64,000 bases of DNA from a virus (IMGVR_UViG_3300048999_000056:48819-112818); one strand, 5' to 3'. Positions 39,890-48,912 are shown, counted from the first letter of the stretch. Notes: generated from the letters alone by a model not told the origin. A program made the numbers and translations.

Positions 39890-42685
39890 TCAACATTTTG
39901 AGTAGTCGCAGGACAGACAACGGATACAGCCCTGTTCGTGCACGAGAGGCGTTGCGCCGCATCGCGGGCAGCAATCAGCCATGCCCGGTTGACCGCGTGT
40001 GATAGTCACCGGCACAACACGAGATTCCGCGATCGGTTCCGGTGTGGTCTGCGTCGTGTCGAGCAAACCGAGTGTGCGGAACTCTTCTTCGATGATACCA
40101 CCGATCGCTGCAACGACGCTGTTGCGGTAGCTGTGTTGCTCGGCAATGAATGCACCACCGGTCGGTGCGTGTACAGCCTGCAGCTCCTGCACCAGAAACC
40201 GCACGTCGCCACCACGACGCAGCACGGCGGTCAGCAACCGCGAGAGTGCCTGGACAAACTCGGCATGCTGCACGTCCTTCGTCGTGATGAACACTTCAAA
40301 AGGCGTGTTGTCAACACGGGTTATCGTAACGTAGTAGTTGTCGCCGGTCTGCGGCCACTTCAACTTGTAACGCCGACCGTCCACCACGCGCTTCGGCGGC
40401 ATGACCTCGACGTTTGACTTTGCTGGCTTCTCCATGATCTCGGCAAGGTTCTGCGCGATCTCGATCGTGATCAGATGGCCAAGTTTCTCCAGTCCATGCG
40501 TGGCAAGATCAACCCAGCGCTCCATGGCGATCTTGTCGAACTTCAAATGCTCAAGTGCACCCTGCGTCGTTATATGGTTATAGCAGGCATACAGCTCAAC
40601 CGCCATTGTGTTGACAGTATCTTCCGAGAATAGCGGCGCAGGCTTGACCTGTCCAAAGTCGAGCTGCGGTTTCGGATCGTCCACCGTGAATGCCTGCTCG
40701 CCGGCTTTCTCAGGTTCGCTCTCCGCCAACACCGAACCGCGCCCGGCGGCCGGATCGAACCGGTAGGTGGTGCAGCCCTTGCAGCCGAGTTCATATGCCA
40801 TGTCGTAGACGCATTTGAAGTCGTAATATGACATGGCAGTTGGACAGTTGATCGTCTTGGATATCGATGCGTCGATGTATTCCTGCCAAGCAGCATGAAT
40901 GCGGACGTGATCCTCAACGCTTATGTCCATGGCGCCGACGAAGTAATCAGGCAGCTCTACGCCAGGGTACATGTAGCGGTAGAGGTTCGCCGAATACGGT
41001 ATCGATGTATACTCATGCGCCGATCCGTCCGGCTGCCGCACCTTGCGTTGCGTCGGCTGGAAGGAGAACACCGGTTCGTGGCCGGATGCGAGGTTGCCGG
41101 TGTAGATCGAGATCGTGCCATTCGGTGCGATCGTGTTGAGCACGCCGTTGCGGATGCCGGTGCTGCGTATCTGCTCGACCAGCATCGCCGGCAGGTCACG
41201 GGTGACGTTGTAGCTGCGGCAGAACTCGGCTGAATCGAACAACGGGAATGGACCGCGCTGCTTGGCGAGTTCCGCCGATGCCCAGTATGACGACACCTTC
41301 AACGTTTTGGCCATCTGCCGTGCCAGCTTCACCGATTCATCCGAACCGTAGCGGATACCAAGCTGTATCAACGCGTCGGCGAAACCGGTCACGCCAAGCC
41401 CGATACGGCGCTTCTGCATGGACTCGTCGCTTTGTGATAGAAGCGGATAGTTGCTTTCGTCCAGCACATTATCGAGGAACCGCACGCCGATCCGCGTTAT
41501 CTTGTCCAGCAGGTCAAAGTCGAACCGCGCCAACGGTGTGAATGGTTTGTCAACCATGAACGCGAGATTGACCGAGCCGAGACAGCAGCAGCCCTCCGGC
41601 GGCAACGGCTGCTCTCCGCACGGATTGGTGCAGCGGATATCCTCGCAGTAATTGAGGTTGTTCCGGTCGTTGACGCGGTCAATGTAGATCACGCCGGGCT
41701 CGGCATATTTGTAGGTTGACTGCATAATGTCTTCCCAGATACGCCGTGCGCTCACACGCCGGTAGACATACCACGGATGTATCTCGCCTTGACGCCGGTA
41801 GGGGCGCCCGTTTGCAGCGCAAAAATCATCCTCCGAGATCGGCTTGAGATCGTTGTCGTATTCCTGTTCGTTGTAAGGGAATCGTCGCATTTGCACGTCA
41901 ACATGATTGCCATCTGCGCGCGGCTTATGAAAGCCGAGTTCCCACATTTCATCATTCGCGACGGCAGCCAGGAATGCGTCGGATACCAGCACGGACACGT
42001 TGAAGCCCATCAGCCGGCCTTTCTGGCGCTTCGCCGATATGAAACTCGGGTGTGTCAGGATCGGATCACCGGTAGCCGGGTGCGGCGCGACCTCGAATTG
42101 GCGTTCGTTCCACAGGTCCGGGTGATCGTCGCGCAACGTGCCCATCATGGCGCCGCGCCGCGTGCCAGCCGACATGATGGCGCTGCACATACCGTCCTGT
42201 TGATCCATGAACTGGATCACGCCAGATGCGACCGAACCAGTGCGCGCGACCAGAGCGCCGGCCGGTCTGATCGTGCTGAAGTCCGTGCCGATGCCGCCGC
42301 CTTGCTGCAATGTCAGAGCGCCCCGCGAGATCGCCCACTGGATACCGGGCATGCTGTCCTGCACGGTGCCCATCACGTAGCAGTTTATCAGCGTCACTGC
42401 ACGCCCGGTGCCTGCTCCGGCGTTCTCCCGTCCAGCCGGGATGAACAAGCCTTTCTGGACCGCTTCCAGGGCTGCCTCGCGGGCATCTGACGACGGGTCG
42501 GCGATATAGACCGCCTGCACCACGCGCTCACGTGTATCGGCAACCGTCTCTTCGTCGGATGAACCGTCGGGATGCTTCCAGCGGTACTTGTCATTCCAGA
42601 TGTCGCGCACCAGCGGATCAGTAGTCAACAAGTTCCGGCGAAATGTCTCCAGGTCGAATTCGGCGGTGGCGACGGTTTCGTTCAT
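39890..42685 (-). CDS. nrdJ: Adenosylcobalamin-dependent (class II) ribonucleotide reductase
   Basis: 931 residues; ATG 42685 follows GAAGGTG. Catalytic-core motifs: LINCYVMGT, GIGTDFSTIRPAGALV, TNPCGEQPLPPEGCCCLGSV (active-site Cys near the NPCGE loop) and a C-terminal redox tail CPRCGATPLVHEQGC...CLSCDYSKC. No small-subunit gene lies nearby, as expected for the B12-dependent enzyme. Makes dNTPs for phage replication under aerobic or anaerobic conditions if the host supplies cobalamin. The upstream gene overlaps its start by 68 bases. Confidence 0.92.
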   Translation of the reverse strand: MNETVATAEFDLETFRRNLLTTDPLVRDIWNDKYRWKHPDGSSDEETVADTRERVVQAVYIADPSSDAREAALEAVQKGLFIPAGRENAGAGTGRAVTLINCYVMGTVQDSMPGIQWAISRGALTLQQGGGIGTDFSTIRPAGALVARTGSVASGVIQFMDQQDGMCSAIMSAGTRRGAMMGTLRDDHPDLWNERQFEVAPHPATGDPILTHPSFISAKRQKGRLMGFNVSVLVSDAFLAAVANDEMWELGFHKPRADGNHVDVQMRRFPYNEQEYDNDLKPISEDDFCAANGRPYRRQGEIHPWYVYRRVSARRIWEDIMQSTYKYAEPGVIYIDRVNDRNNLNYCEDIRCTNPCGEQPLPPEGCCCLGSVNLAFMVDKPFTPLARFDFDLLDKITRIGVRFLDNVLDESNYPLLSQSDESMQKRRIGLGVTGFADALIQLGIRYGSDESVKLARQMAKTLKVSSYWASAELAKQRGPFPLFDSAEFCRSYNVTRDLPAMLVEQIRSTGIRNGVLNTIAPNGTISIYTGNLASGHEPVFSFQPTQRKVRQPDGSAHEYTSIPYSANLYRYMYPGVELPDYFVGAMDISVEDHVRIHAAWQEYIDASISKTINCPTAMSYYDFKCVYDMAYELGCKGCTTYRFDPAAGRGSVLAESEPEKAGEQAFTVDDPKPQLDFGQVKPAPLFSEDTVNTMAVELYACYNHITTQGALEHLKFDKIAMERWVDLATHGLEKLGHLITIEIAQNLAEIMEKPAKSNVEVMPPKRVVDGRRYKLKWPQTGDNYYVTITRVDNTPFEVFITTKDVQHAEFVQALSRLLTAVLRRGGDVRFLVQELQAVHAPTGGAFIAEQHSYRNSVVAAIGGIIEEEFRTLGLLDTTQTTPEPIAESRVVPVTITRGQPGMADCCPRCGATPLVHEQGCIRCLSCDYSKC

Positions 42686-43043
42686 TGTACACCTTCGGTC
42701 GGTTGCGTGGTTGATGGACGAGGGGGCCGTAGCGCATGATCGTCGCATGCGCTGCTACGTGCGGATACTGGTAGCCGGTTTCGGCGCGGTGCTGCTGGGC
42801 GAAGTAATACAGCTCACGCGCTTCAGCTTGAAGTACGGCGTTAATGAGAGCGTTGATCGGCATGCGCTGCTCGTGCAGCGCGAACAGCGTCTCGACGGCC
42901 GAGAACTTGCCGGTCGTCTGCATCAGTATCCATCTGAGCTGCGGCGGCAACGCGTCATAGCAGGCGAAGTCCTGCCCGACTGTATGGTTCCGTTGAGCAT
43001 GCCTGCGGGCGAGTGACGAATTGCCGTCGTCTTCCTGTGTCAT
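42618..43043 (-). CDS. Unknown protein overlapping nrdJ start
   Basis: 141 residues from ATG 43043 (ATGA with the upstream gene). Helical middle (FALHEQRMPINALINAVLQA, EARELYYFAQQHRAETGY); the last ~22 residues are translated over the reductase start in another frame and are Arg/Pro-rich. Function unknown. Confidence 0.62.
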   Translation of the reverse strand: MTQEDDGNSSLARRHAQRNHTVGQDFACYDALPPQLRWILMQTTGKFSAVETLFALHEQRMPINALINAVLQAEARELYYFAQQHRAETGYQYPHVAAHATIMRYGPLVHQPRNRPKVYNERNRRHRRIRPGDISPELVDY

Positions 43044-43459
43044 CGGCGCTCCTCGGGCAGTTCGGGTGCCGGTTCAAACAACTTGCCGTCCGGTCCGCAC
43101 GGGTGCCCTTCCGCGCGCATGATATGGCACAGTTCGGGCGATGACTTGCCGTCTACCGGAGAGAGCGTAACCGGATGTCGGCATGTAAGATTGTAGCGCT
43201 GCGTGTGGCGGTTCTCGATATGCTGACAGTCGATGCAGAGATTTGGCATGTGTTGATCCTCTCGAACTATGATGCCGAAGACAGCGACGATCTTTCGCAC
43301 TGCCTCGAACTCCAACCGCTTGATCTGAATCGAACTTGCCGGCAAGTTCTGATTACCGGCCTGATCGATCGCGGCGCAGGCGAAGGAGAAGATACGCCGT
43401 GCTTTATTCAACGGCGAACTACCCTCTTGCACCAGCCGCATGACTTCTTCATCGGTCAT
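43040..43459 (-). CDS. Cys-rich protein, possibly two fused parts
   Basis: 139 residues; ATG 43459 follows AAAGGATG. The first ~68 residues are helical (EVMRLVQEGSSPLNKARRIF); the second half starts at an internal Met with its own GAGAGG site and holds NLCIDCQHIENRHTQRYN, LTCRHP, ELCHIM and HPCGPDG, a likely zinc site. The internal start (about 43250) may give a separate short protein. Family not recognised. Confidence 0.65.
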   Translation of the reverse strand: MTDEEVMRLVQEGSSPLNKARRIFSFACAAIDQAGNQNLPASSIQIKRLEFEAVRKIVAVFGIIVREDQHMPNLCIDCQHIENRHTQRYNLTCRHPVTLSPVDGKSSPELCHIMRAEGHPCGPDGKLFEPAPELPEERR

Positions 43460-43751
43460 TTGTCATCCTTTCATATTCAACAACACGGCGATAACCCAAG
43501 GCGAAGTAGATTTTCGGCGTCGGGCGGATTCGATAGCGCAGGATATCCCAGATCAACGAGGCGCCGATTTCGTGCTCAAGCGCCCATTGCCGCACGGACA
43601 CTTTGCGGCACTCACTACGCAACAGCTCGACCAGCTCGGTTTCGTTGAGACGGTGCTTTGTCTTCATAGCCGAGAGGTCAGGCGCGGTGTCGCGATAGCG
43701 TTTCCACAAACAGCGCGCATCGTTCCGTGCAGTCGCAACGTTACCGACCAC
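43449..43751 (-). CDS. Small helix-turn-helix protein
   Basis: 100 residues with a GTG start at 43751, chosen because AGGAGAGG lies eight bases upstream; an ATG at 43667 (MKTKHRLNETEL) is the alternative. ELVELLRSECRKVSVRQWAL then HEIGASLIWDILRYRIRPTP is a Cro/XRE-like helix-turn-helix of the phage type that ends PKIYFALGYRRVVEY. Probably a regulator. Confidence 0.65.
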   Translation of the reverse strand: MVGNVATARNDARCLWKRYRDTAPDLSAMKTKHRLNETELVELLRSECRKVSVRQWALEHEIGASLIWDILRYRIRPTPKIYFALGYRRVVEYERMTNDR

Positions 43752-43914
43752 GGATAACCTCTCCTGTTCTTCCGCACACCGTCTCGCCTTTGATCGTGTG
43801 CAGCGGCCCCGGACAGTCTTCAGCTTGGCATTGCGTAAGTCTGGGGGGCGCGCCCATGCGATCGTCGTCAAATTCGAGAACGTCACGCTCAACACGGCAG
43901 ATTTTATGGTTCAT
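43741..43914 (-). CDS. 57-residue zinc-binding-like protein
   Basis: ATG 43914 overlaps the upstream stop (ATGA). CQAEDCPGPLHTIKGETVCG has three closely spaced Cys with an earlier Cys at residue 5, suggesting a metal site. Function unknown. Confidence 0.6.
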   Translation of the reverse strand: MNHKICRVERDVLEFDDDRMGAPPRLTQCQAEDCPGPLHTIKGETVCGRTGEVIRGR

Positions 43915-44156
43915 GTGGGTTTTCCCCCGAAGTAGCAAAGATGGTTATCGTTGAAGCCATAGTCCATCAAACCTACAGGCAACATGAACGGCCAGATGAA
44001 TATCAACAAATACGGTGTTAGCATATCCTTGAGCAGCACGGTCCTAGGATAAGCTGCCGCCTGACACCATCGTTGATCCTTGATATCCACTCCTGCTGCT
44101 ATGATGCCAACAGTCAGATACAACGCCGCCGCGATGGCGCAAGTCCGGCGATTCAT
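43911..44156 (-). CDS. Small membrane protein (two spans)
   Basis: 81 residues. Hydrophobic segments at ~5-23 (TCAIAAALYLTVGIIAAGV) and ~47-65 (PYLLIFIWPFMLPVGLMDYG). Starts one base after the lipoprotein gene stop. Function unknown. Confidence 0.65.
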   Translation of the reverse strand: MNRRTCAIAAALYLTVGIIAAGVDIKDQRWCQAAAYPRTVLLKDMLTPYLLIFIWPFMLPVGLMDYGFNDNHLCYFGGKPT

Positions 44157-44157
44157 C

Positions 44158-44730
44158 TCAACGCCTGTTCGGATCGATTTGCAGGGACGCCGCAGAACCG
44201 GCGCGCGGTGTCAGCTTGCCGTTGATCTCCTCCATCGGTCGCAGGAATACAGACACCTTGCGTTCTTCGTAAACCGGCGTGATCTTGCCTTTCTCGTCAA
44301 CACACGGAACCCATGTCCCTTCGGCGCTGGATGGACTAAATAGTCCGTTCGGCTCCTGTTGTTCGATCACCGCTGAAGCATAATCGCCTCCTGAGCGCCA
44401 GCGCCATTCGGCTGCAAGCGGATTTGTCAACTGCGTGCCGTACGGCAACGGGAAGCCGATCGAATCACACTGCCAGAGCACCTTACCGGTGTACTCGCTC
44501 TGCACGACCGAGAACGTGTTGGTAGCTTTCTGCCGGGCGATGTAGATTTGGATCAGCATATGCCGCTCCAGCGACCAGTCGAAGCTGGGCACTGGTTGAT
44601 TGCGTAGGAACTGCTGCATCTGGGTGTCTTGTGCCGCGCGCTCGTTCTCAGCCGCGCTCTTGCTGTCGTCACAACCTCCTTGTGCACCGGTCAGCAAGAC
44701 GATCAGCGCCAATCCTGTCAGGGCTCGCAT
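44158..44730 (-). CDS. Conserved phage/plasmid lipoprotein
   Basis: 190 residues; ATG 44730 follows GGGAGG. Signal MRALTGLALIVLLTGAQGGC with lipobox ending at Cys20. The mature part (SFDWSLERHMLIQIYIARQK, VLWQCDSIGFPLPYGTQLTN, VIEQQEPNGLFSPSSAEGTW) is a pattern I recall from lipoproteins spread among phages and plasmids. Location periplasmic side of a membrane. An exclusion role is possible but not shown. Confidence 0.75.
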   Translation of the reverse strand: MRALTGLALIVLLTGAQGGCDDSKSAAENERAAQDTQMQQFLRNQPVPSFDWSLERHMLIQIYIARQKATNTFSVVQSEYTGKVLWQCDSIGFPLPYGTQLTNPLAAEWRWRSGGDYASAVIEQQEPNGLFSPSSAEGTWVPCVDEKGKITPVYEERKVSVFLRPMEEINGKLTPRAGSAASLQIDPNRR

Positions 44731-44745
44731 GTCAACCTCCCGTTT

Positions 44746-44913
44746 TTATGGTGTTTCGACCCATGCATCATGCCAATATGATTCCAGTCTCGTGCCTCGC
44801 CACGGGTTTGAGCTGACCGGCCAGCCGCTGCGCTTTGCGTCCTGCGCGTGAGCGCGAACGTGGTTCACAACGTCTTGTCGCAACTCGCCCTTATCATCGA
44901 GGGCTGTATCCAT
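44746..44913 (-). CDS. RMF/CrpP-like small protein
   Basis: 55 residues; ATG 44913 with GGGGAG upstream. RSGWPVSSNPWRGTRLESYW then HDAWVE fits the small-protein pattern G.P...NPY.....W..GW shared by ribosome modulation factor and CrpP-type proteins. Cellular members bind ribosomes or small molecules. Function in phage unknown. Confidence 0.55.
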   Translation of the reverse strand: MDTALDDKGELRQDVVNHVRAHAQDAKRSGWPVSSNPWRGTRLESYWHDAWVETP

Positions 44914-44915
44914 TA

Positions 44916-45254
44916 TCAGTGGCTCCCCAGGAACGCGCGGATGTCGGGTTGCGTATCGTTGGGGATCAGATCGGCGATCTGATGCATCTGTCGGACGATG
45001 GCAGCGCGTTGACCGTCGCTCTGCGCATCTTCGTAATCCGAGCGCATCTGGCGCAGTGCGCTTTGCTGCGTCGTGATGTAGCTGTTGGAGTTGCGTATCA
45101 TGCCGGTCTGCATCTTGACCTGCCAGGGGAACCACGCCAGATCGAATGCGCGGCTGACAACGGTAGCAGCGCCGGTCAACAACATCAGACTGATGATCAA
45201 TCCGAAAAACCAAACTAGCAGGATACGCATAGCTGAACGTTCTTCCTTGTCCAT
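44916..45254 (-). CDS. Single-TM protein with soluble helical domain
   Basis: 112 residues; ATG 45254 follows AAAGGAGTGA. Membrane span ~10-35 (ILLVWFFGLIISLMLLTGAA), then helices (NSYITTQQSALRQMRSDYED). The layout of a cytoplasmic N-terminus, one span and a long helix would suit an inner-membrane spanin-like or signalling protein, but it is far from the lysis genes. Conserved near the lipoprotein above in some phages. Confidence 0.65.
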   Translation of the reverse strand: MDKEERSAMRILLVWFFGLIISLMLLTGAATVVSRAFDLAWFPWQVKMQTGMIRNSNSYITTQQSALRQMRSDYEDAQSDGQRAAIVRQMHQIADLIPNDTQPDIRAFLGSH

Positions 45255-45259
45255 TCTTG

Positions 45260-45442
45260 TCACTCCTTTACGTTGAGAACTTTCACGGCGGCGTAGGCGA
45301 TTACTCCAAGCGTCCCGAGGCACAACCCGCATACGGCATAGACGAGGTTGTGCTCGACGGTCACTGCAAGGTAGGTCAACGAGCCAAACATCATCAACAT
45401 AACAACGATGATGATGACGGCGCACATGGTTTCGAAGTTCAT
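45260..45442 (-). CDS. 60-residue two-span membrane protein
   Basis: ATG 45442 follows GGAGGTC and overlaps the methyltransferase stop. Spans at ~8-28 (AVIIIVVMLMMFGSLTYLAV) and ~35-55 (LVYAVCGLCLGTLGVIAYAA). Function unknown. Confidence 0.65.
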   Translation of the reverse strand: MNFETMCAVIIIVVMLMMFGSLTYLAVTVEHNLVYAVCGLCLGTLGVIAYAAVKVLNVKE

Positions 45443-46620
45443 GGCAATGACCTCCGTCGGCGGTGCAGCATGATCTCCGCGGAGGGCTTGTCGCATTTCT
45501 CGGTGATCCGCTTGTACGCCATCTGCACATACTTCGGCGATAGGTCGATCAATGTAGAGTTCCGCGATAGTTGGCTGGCAGCGAGGCCCGTGGTGCCCGA
45601 GCCGGCGAACGGGTCCAGCACACGGCATGGTACGCATTCGGCATCTCGGCAGCTGCAGGAGGGCTGCCAGCCGACCTGTTTCGACACGTTCTTGTGCACA
45701 CGTGCGACATCGAGGTCAGGGCGGTCTGGAATGCGCGTATGCCCTTCCCCGAGTGCGTGTCCTGATTGCTTCTTGCCGAGCATGACCATGTCGCGCGTGT
45801 AGGGCGCACCGCATCGCTCGCAACAACCTTTCTCCGATGTTCCGGCCTTGATGCAGCGGATCGGCAGGTCGATCGGGAACGTGGCAAAATGTGCTTCGGG
45901 ATACGGTTCGGCGTTGAGCGGCCAGACATCGCGTAAGTTGTGATTGCCGGTTTCCTCGTGCGAGACGGCAGCTTTATCGTAGAAGTAATGCGGTTTCTTG
46001 CTGAGCATGAAAATCTGCTCGTGTGCATTGCCCGGTCGATCGTTCGCGCTCTCCGGCATCGGGTTGGCTTTCGTCCAGATCACTTCGCTGCGCAGATACC
46101 AGCCATCGTCACGCAACGCGAATGCGACCATCCATGGAATGCCAACGAGGTCCTTCGGCTTGCCGGGGATCACACGGCGCGGGTGCGCCTTGTCGTTGAG
46201 CATTTCACGCGAAAACCGAAATTTGCCGGCGCGCGTGATTCCCATGTTGACCAATTCTCCGCGCAACTGAGTTGACGGATACGCGCCCGAGTAACCGGTC
46301 TGGCCTGCATAGCAGTCGCCAAGGTTCAACCAGACCACGCCGCTGTCATGCAGCACGCGGCGGACCTCACGGAATAGCTCGACAAGAGAGGCAACATATT
46401 CCTCTGGTGAGCCTTCCAGACCGATTTGTCGCTCGACGCCGTAATCACGTAATCCGTAATACGGTGGCGAAGTCACAACGCAATGGTGGCTGGCAGTCGG
46501 CAGCGCTCTGAGGATGTCGAGCGCGTTGCCCTGGTATATCGTCGCCTTGCCCATCAGCAGATGGAAACCGTCGCTGTGCAACAACGGCTGTTCTTCGATA
46601 TCTTCTTGGTAGAATCCCAT
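45439..46620 (-). CDS. DNA methyltransferase (N4-cytosine/N6-adenine, beta type)
   Basis: 393 residues; ATG 46620 follows GAGGAAGCG. Motif IV VVTSPPYYGLRDYG is near the N-terminus and SAM motif LDPFAGSGTTGLAA near the C-terminus, the beta-class order. A four-Cys insert (CCERCGAPY; CSCRDAECVPC) probably binds zinc. No partner endonuclease gene is adjacent, so it is an orphan enzyme, likely protecting phage DNA from host restriction. Specificity cannot be read from sequence. Confidence 0.9.
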   Translation of the reverse strand: MGFYQEDIEEQPLLHSDGFHLLMGKATIYQGNALDILRALPTASHHCVVTSPPYYGLRDYGVERQIGLEGSPEEYVASLVELFREVRRVLHDSGVVWLNLGDCYAGQTGYSGAYPSTQLRGELVNMGITRAGKFRFSREMLNDKAHPRRVIPGKPKDLVGIPWMVAFALRDDGWYLRSEVIWTKANPMPESANDRPGNAHEQIFMLSKKPHYFYDKAAVSHEETGNHNLRDVWPLNAEPYPEAHFATFPIDLPIRCIKAGTSEKGCCERCGAPYTRDMVMLGKKQSGHALGEGHTRIPDRPDLDVARVHKNVSKQVGWQPSCSCRDAECVPCRVLDPFAGSGTTGLAASQLSRNSTLIDLSPKYVQMAYKRITEKCDKPSAEIMLHRRRRSLP

Positions 46621-46633
46621 TCGCGCTTCCTCT

Positions 46634-47356
46634 CTAAGAACCGGGCAATGCCATGCGCCGTCGCTTCGTCGGTTGCCCCCCGCCGTTCGACTGAGGGGGC
46701 GCCGCGTGTGGATACTGCTTGCCGTCCGAGACATAATGCAGGTTCTCCCGCGCGAGCGCTTCTATGATTTCAGCGGCCTCCGACAGCATGATCGACCAGA
46801 ACTGATTCTTGTGCAGGTCGGCTTGTGCTCGATAGTAGCGCACCATGTCGAACGGATTGCGTGGTGACATTTCGCGGTTCTCCGAGAACATGATCTCATA
46901 CATGACGATTTCGCGCTTGGCGTTGCGCCCGATGATACTGTCACCGATCCACTGCGCTGCAGCGCGGGCGGCGCCGAAGTCGGTAAACGGACCGTGCTGC
47001 AGCTTGCCATTGCGGCGGACTGTCCAGTTGATCACGAGGTTATCTCCGTTCTCCAGATCGTCTTGCATGCTCCAGCGTAGATTGATCGGCCAGTTGTTCC
47101 ATGGCAGACCGTCGAGATGTAGCGGACGCTTGCCGTCGATCGCTTCCATAGGATCGTCGTTGAAGGTCGCGCATATCAACGTGTCCAGATAGTATTCCGC
47201 CTTGCGCTTGCCGCTGGTCAGAATGACGGTGCCGAAGCCCTCGCGGTCCCACCATGGATTGATCAACTTCTTGCTGCGCTTACGGCGGATATGCCCTAGC
47301 GTTGAAACCTCGTAAGGCCAACCGGCGACCGGGCGCCATATCTCCCGCGCTGTCAT
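46634..47356 (-). CDS. NUMOD4/HNH-type protein with C-terminal extension
   Basis: 240 residues; ATGA start at 47356. IWRPVAGWPYEVSTLGHIRR is a NUMOD4 motif, and YLDTLICATFNDDP followed by RPLHLDGLPWNNWPINLRW is an HNH-like region in the right order. Unlike the homing endonuclease at 9712 it carries ~120 extra residues (GPFTDFGAARAAAQWIGDSI and a helical end), so it may have been taken into phage function. It sits between a zinc protein and the methyltransferase, in the same direction as its neighbours. Confidence 0.7.
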   Translation of the reverse strand: MTAREIWRPVAGWPYEVSTLGHIRRKRSKKLINPWWDREGFGTVILTSGKRKAEYYLDTLICATFNDDPMEAIDGKRPLHLDGLPWNNWPINLRWSMQDDLENGDNLVINWTVRRNGKLQHGPFTDFGAARAAAQWIGDSIIGRNAKREIVMYEIMFSENREMSPRNPFDMVRYYRAQADLHKNQFWSIMLSEAAEIIEALARENLHYVSDGKQYPHAAPPQSNGGGQPTKRRRMALPGS

Positions 47357-47790
47357 GCATGCCCTGTCTCCGGATGGACGTGCACCTGCGTTGCAGTGCT
47401 GCCGAATATGTTGGCCATGATCTCGGTCAGCCGCGCGCCCCAGTTGCCCTTGTGCGTCGTGACGCATGTATTGCAGACGTAGGCCGCCAGCATGTTGTCA
47501 TCGCTCAGCGCGTTCTCCATCGTCTCGACGGCACCGAACAGGATCACGCCGCCGAATGTCTTGCGCGTCACTTCTGCATGGCACAGTTCGCAAGCATGCG
47601 GCGACTTACCGGCAGCCATCTGGCTGTAGGCCCACTCACAGGCAATGAACATGCGGCGGTCCTGCAGATTATTCAACAGGTGCCCCGACAGGCCCATCCT
47701 GACGATCTCGCGTTTGTCGAACAGACTGACAGACATCAGTTTGTCTTGCAGCTTGTCGAGTTCCACGGCTATGCGTTCCGAATGGCTCAT
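47353..47790 (-). CDS. Zinc-binding-like protein, unknown
   Basis: 145 residues; ATG 47790 lies nine bases after AGGAG (a TTG nine bases earl­ier is a less likely start). Two Cys pairs (CELCHAEV and CNTC) probably hold a metal; the C-terminus has HVHPETGHA. Function unknown. Confidence 0.65.
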   Translation of the reverse strand: MSHSERIAVELDKLQDKLMSVSLFDKREIVRMGLSGHLLNNLQDRRMFIACEWAYSQMAAGKSPHACELCHAEVTRKTFGGVILFGAVETMENALSDDNMLAAYVCNTCVTTHKGNWGARLTEIMANIFGSTATQVHVHPETGHA

Positions 47791-47856
47791 TGACTTCAAC
47801 TCCTCGAAAACAGATTGCTGGCGCGGATCATCGCCCTACCTGATTATACCAGAGCG

Positions 47857-48912
47857 TCAGAATCGCCCCGATACCAAATAGCAGAACGGTCCGCCGCGCA
47901 ACGCGATAACGCCCCGGTCAAGGTGGTTCAACGCGATCTCGTTGCAGTCGTTGAGTGCGCGCGCCATCTTGACGGCCGGCACGCTGATCGGCGGCATGTC
48001 AGGAAAGCCTTGCAGCTCGTCGCTCAGCTCGAAATACTCGTCGCTGGCAATCGAGCCTTCGCTGAAGTCCAGGGTCACTTTGCCATCGGTCACGCCGACT
48101 GCAACGCGGGCATCGTGACGGCTTTCGGTCAACGCTGTCACACGCCGGATAAACGTGTTGATCTGATCGCGTGGTATGGCCGTGATGGCGTCAAGGTCGG
48201 CGTATTGCTGACGCAGCGAACCGATATCAACGCTCAGCGGCTTGATCTGGCGGACCGCGCAACTTGTGTGCTCGTCGTGGTAGATGACGGTATTGCTGTT
48301 GATCTCAATCAGCCCGCCATCTTCGATCACGCCCGCCAGGAGCGCGGCACCGTGCGGCGGCAACGGCACCAGCGGCGGCACGTCGTAGAACATATCGCCC
48401 AGGTCATAGGCGGATAGCGTCGTGTTGTCGGTTGAGTATGCGGTGGTGCCGTTGCGGTTATCGAGCACCACGCCATACGTGTTGGCGATAGCCTGCATCG
48501 CTTCGTCGCACGAGACGGAACCAAGATCGAGCGCCCGCGCCAGCTCGCCCGTGGTAGGCGTCGGCTCGATACCGGGGCTGAAGTCCGGCACGCTTGGCAT
48601 ATCGGGCTTAGGCAGCAAGGCAAGCCTGCCGCGGGCCTGTCCGCAGGTCCAGCTCAGCACGCCGCCCTCGCTGGACAGGACAACCGGTTTGTCGTGTGGC
48701 AATGACCGGATCGTTGCCAGGAACACGGACGCATCGGCATAGACCGTATCGGTGATGCCGATCTCGATTGCCGCGCTGATCAGCCCGAAGCTGGCGCAGG
48801 CCGTCACGTGATCGGGCGCCAGCTCGATTGCCCGGAACTCAGGCGAGTGTGCGGTTCGGCTGGCGACCAGCCGGAACGGTGCCAGTTGCTTGGCCAGATC
48901 GTCGCTGCGCAT
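47857..48912 (-). CDS. Sliding-clamp-like protein (candidate processivity factor)
   Basis: 351 residues; ATG 48912 with GGAG upstream. Clamp-like pattern: VYADASVFLATIRSLPHDKP, VVLSSEGGVLSWTCGQARGR then LALLPKPDMPSVP, as in beta clamps (VDAxxFLxxxRxLP ... L ... PxxP), and a similar pattern again later (QINTFIRRVTALTESRHDAR, KVTLDFSEGSIASDEYFEL). The length is close to a bacterial beta clamp. The presence of a clamp loader gene (34889) makes a clamp expected. Identity is an inference from weak similarity. Confidence 0.6.
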   Translation of the reverse strand: MRSDDLAKQLAPFRLVASRTAHSPEFRAIELAPDHVTACASFGLISAAIEIGITDTVYADASVFLATIRSLPHDKPVVLSSEGGVLSWTCGQARGRLALLPKPDMPSVPDFSPGIEPTPTTGELARALDLGSVSCDEAMQAIANTYGVVLDNRNGTTAYSTDNTTLSAYDLGDMFYDVPPLVPLPPHGAALLAGVIEDGGLIEINSNTVIYHDEHTSCAVRQIKPLSVDIGSLRQQYADLDAITAIPRDQINTFIRRVTALTESRHDARVAVGVTDGKVTLDFSEGSIASDEYFELSDELQGFPDMPPISVPAVKMARALNDCNEIALNHLDRGVIALRGGPFCYLVSGRF

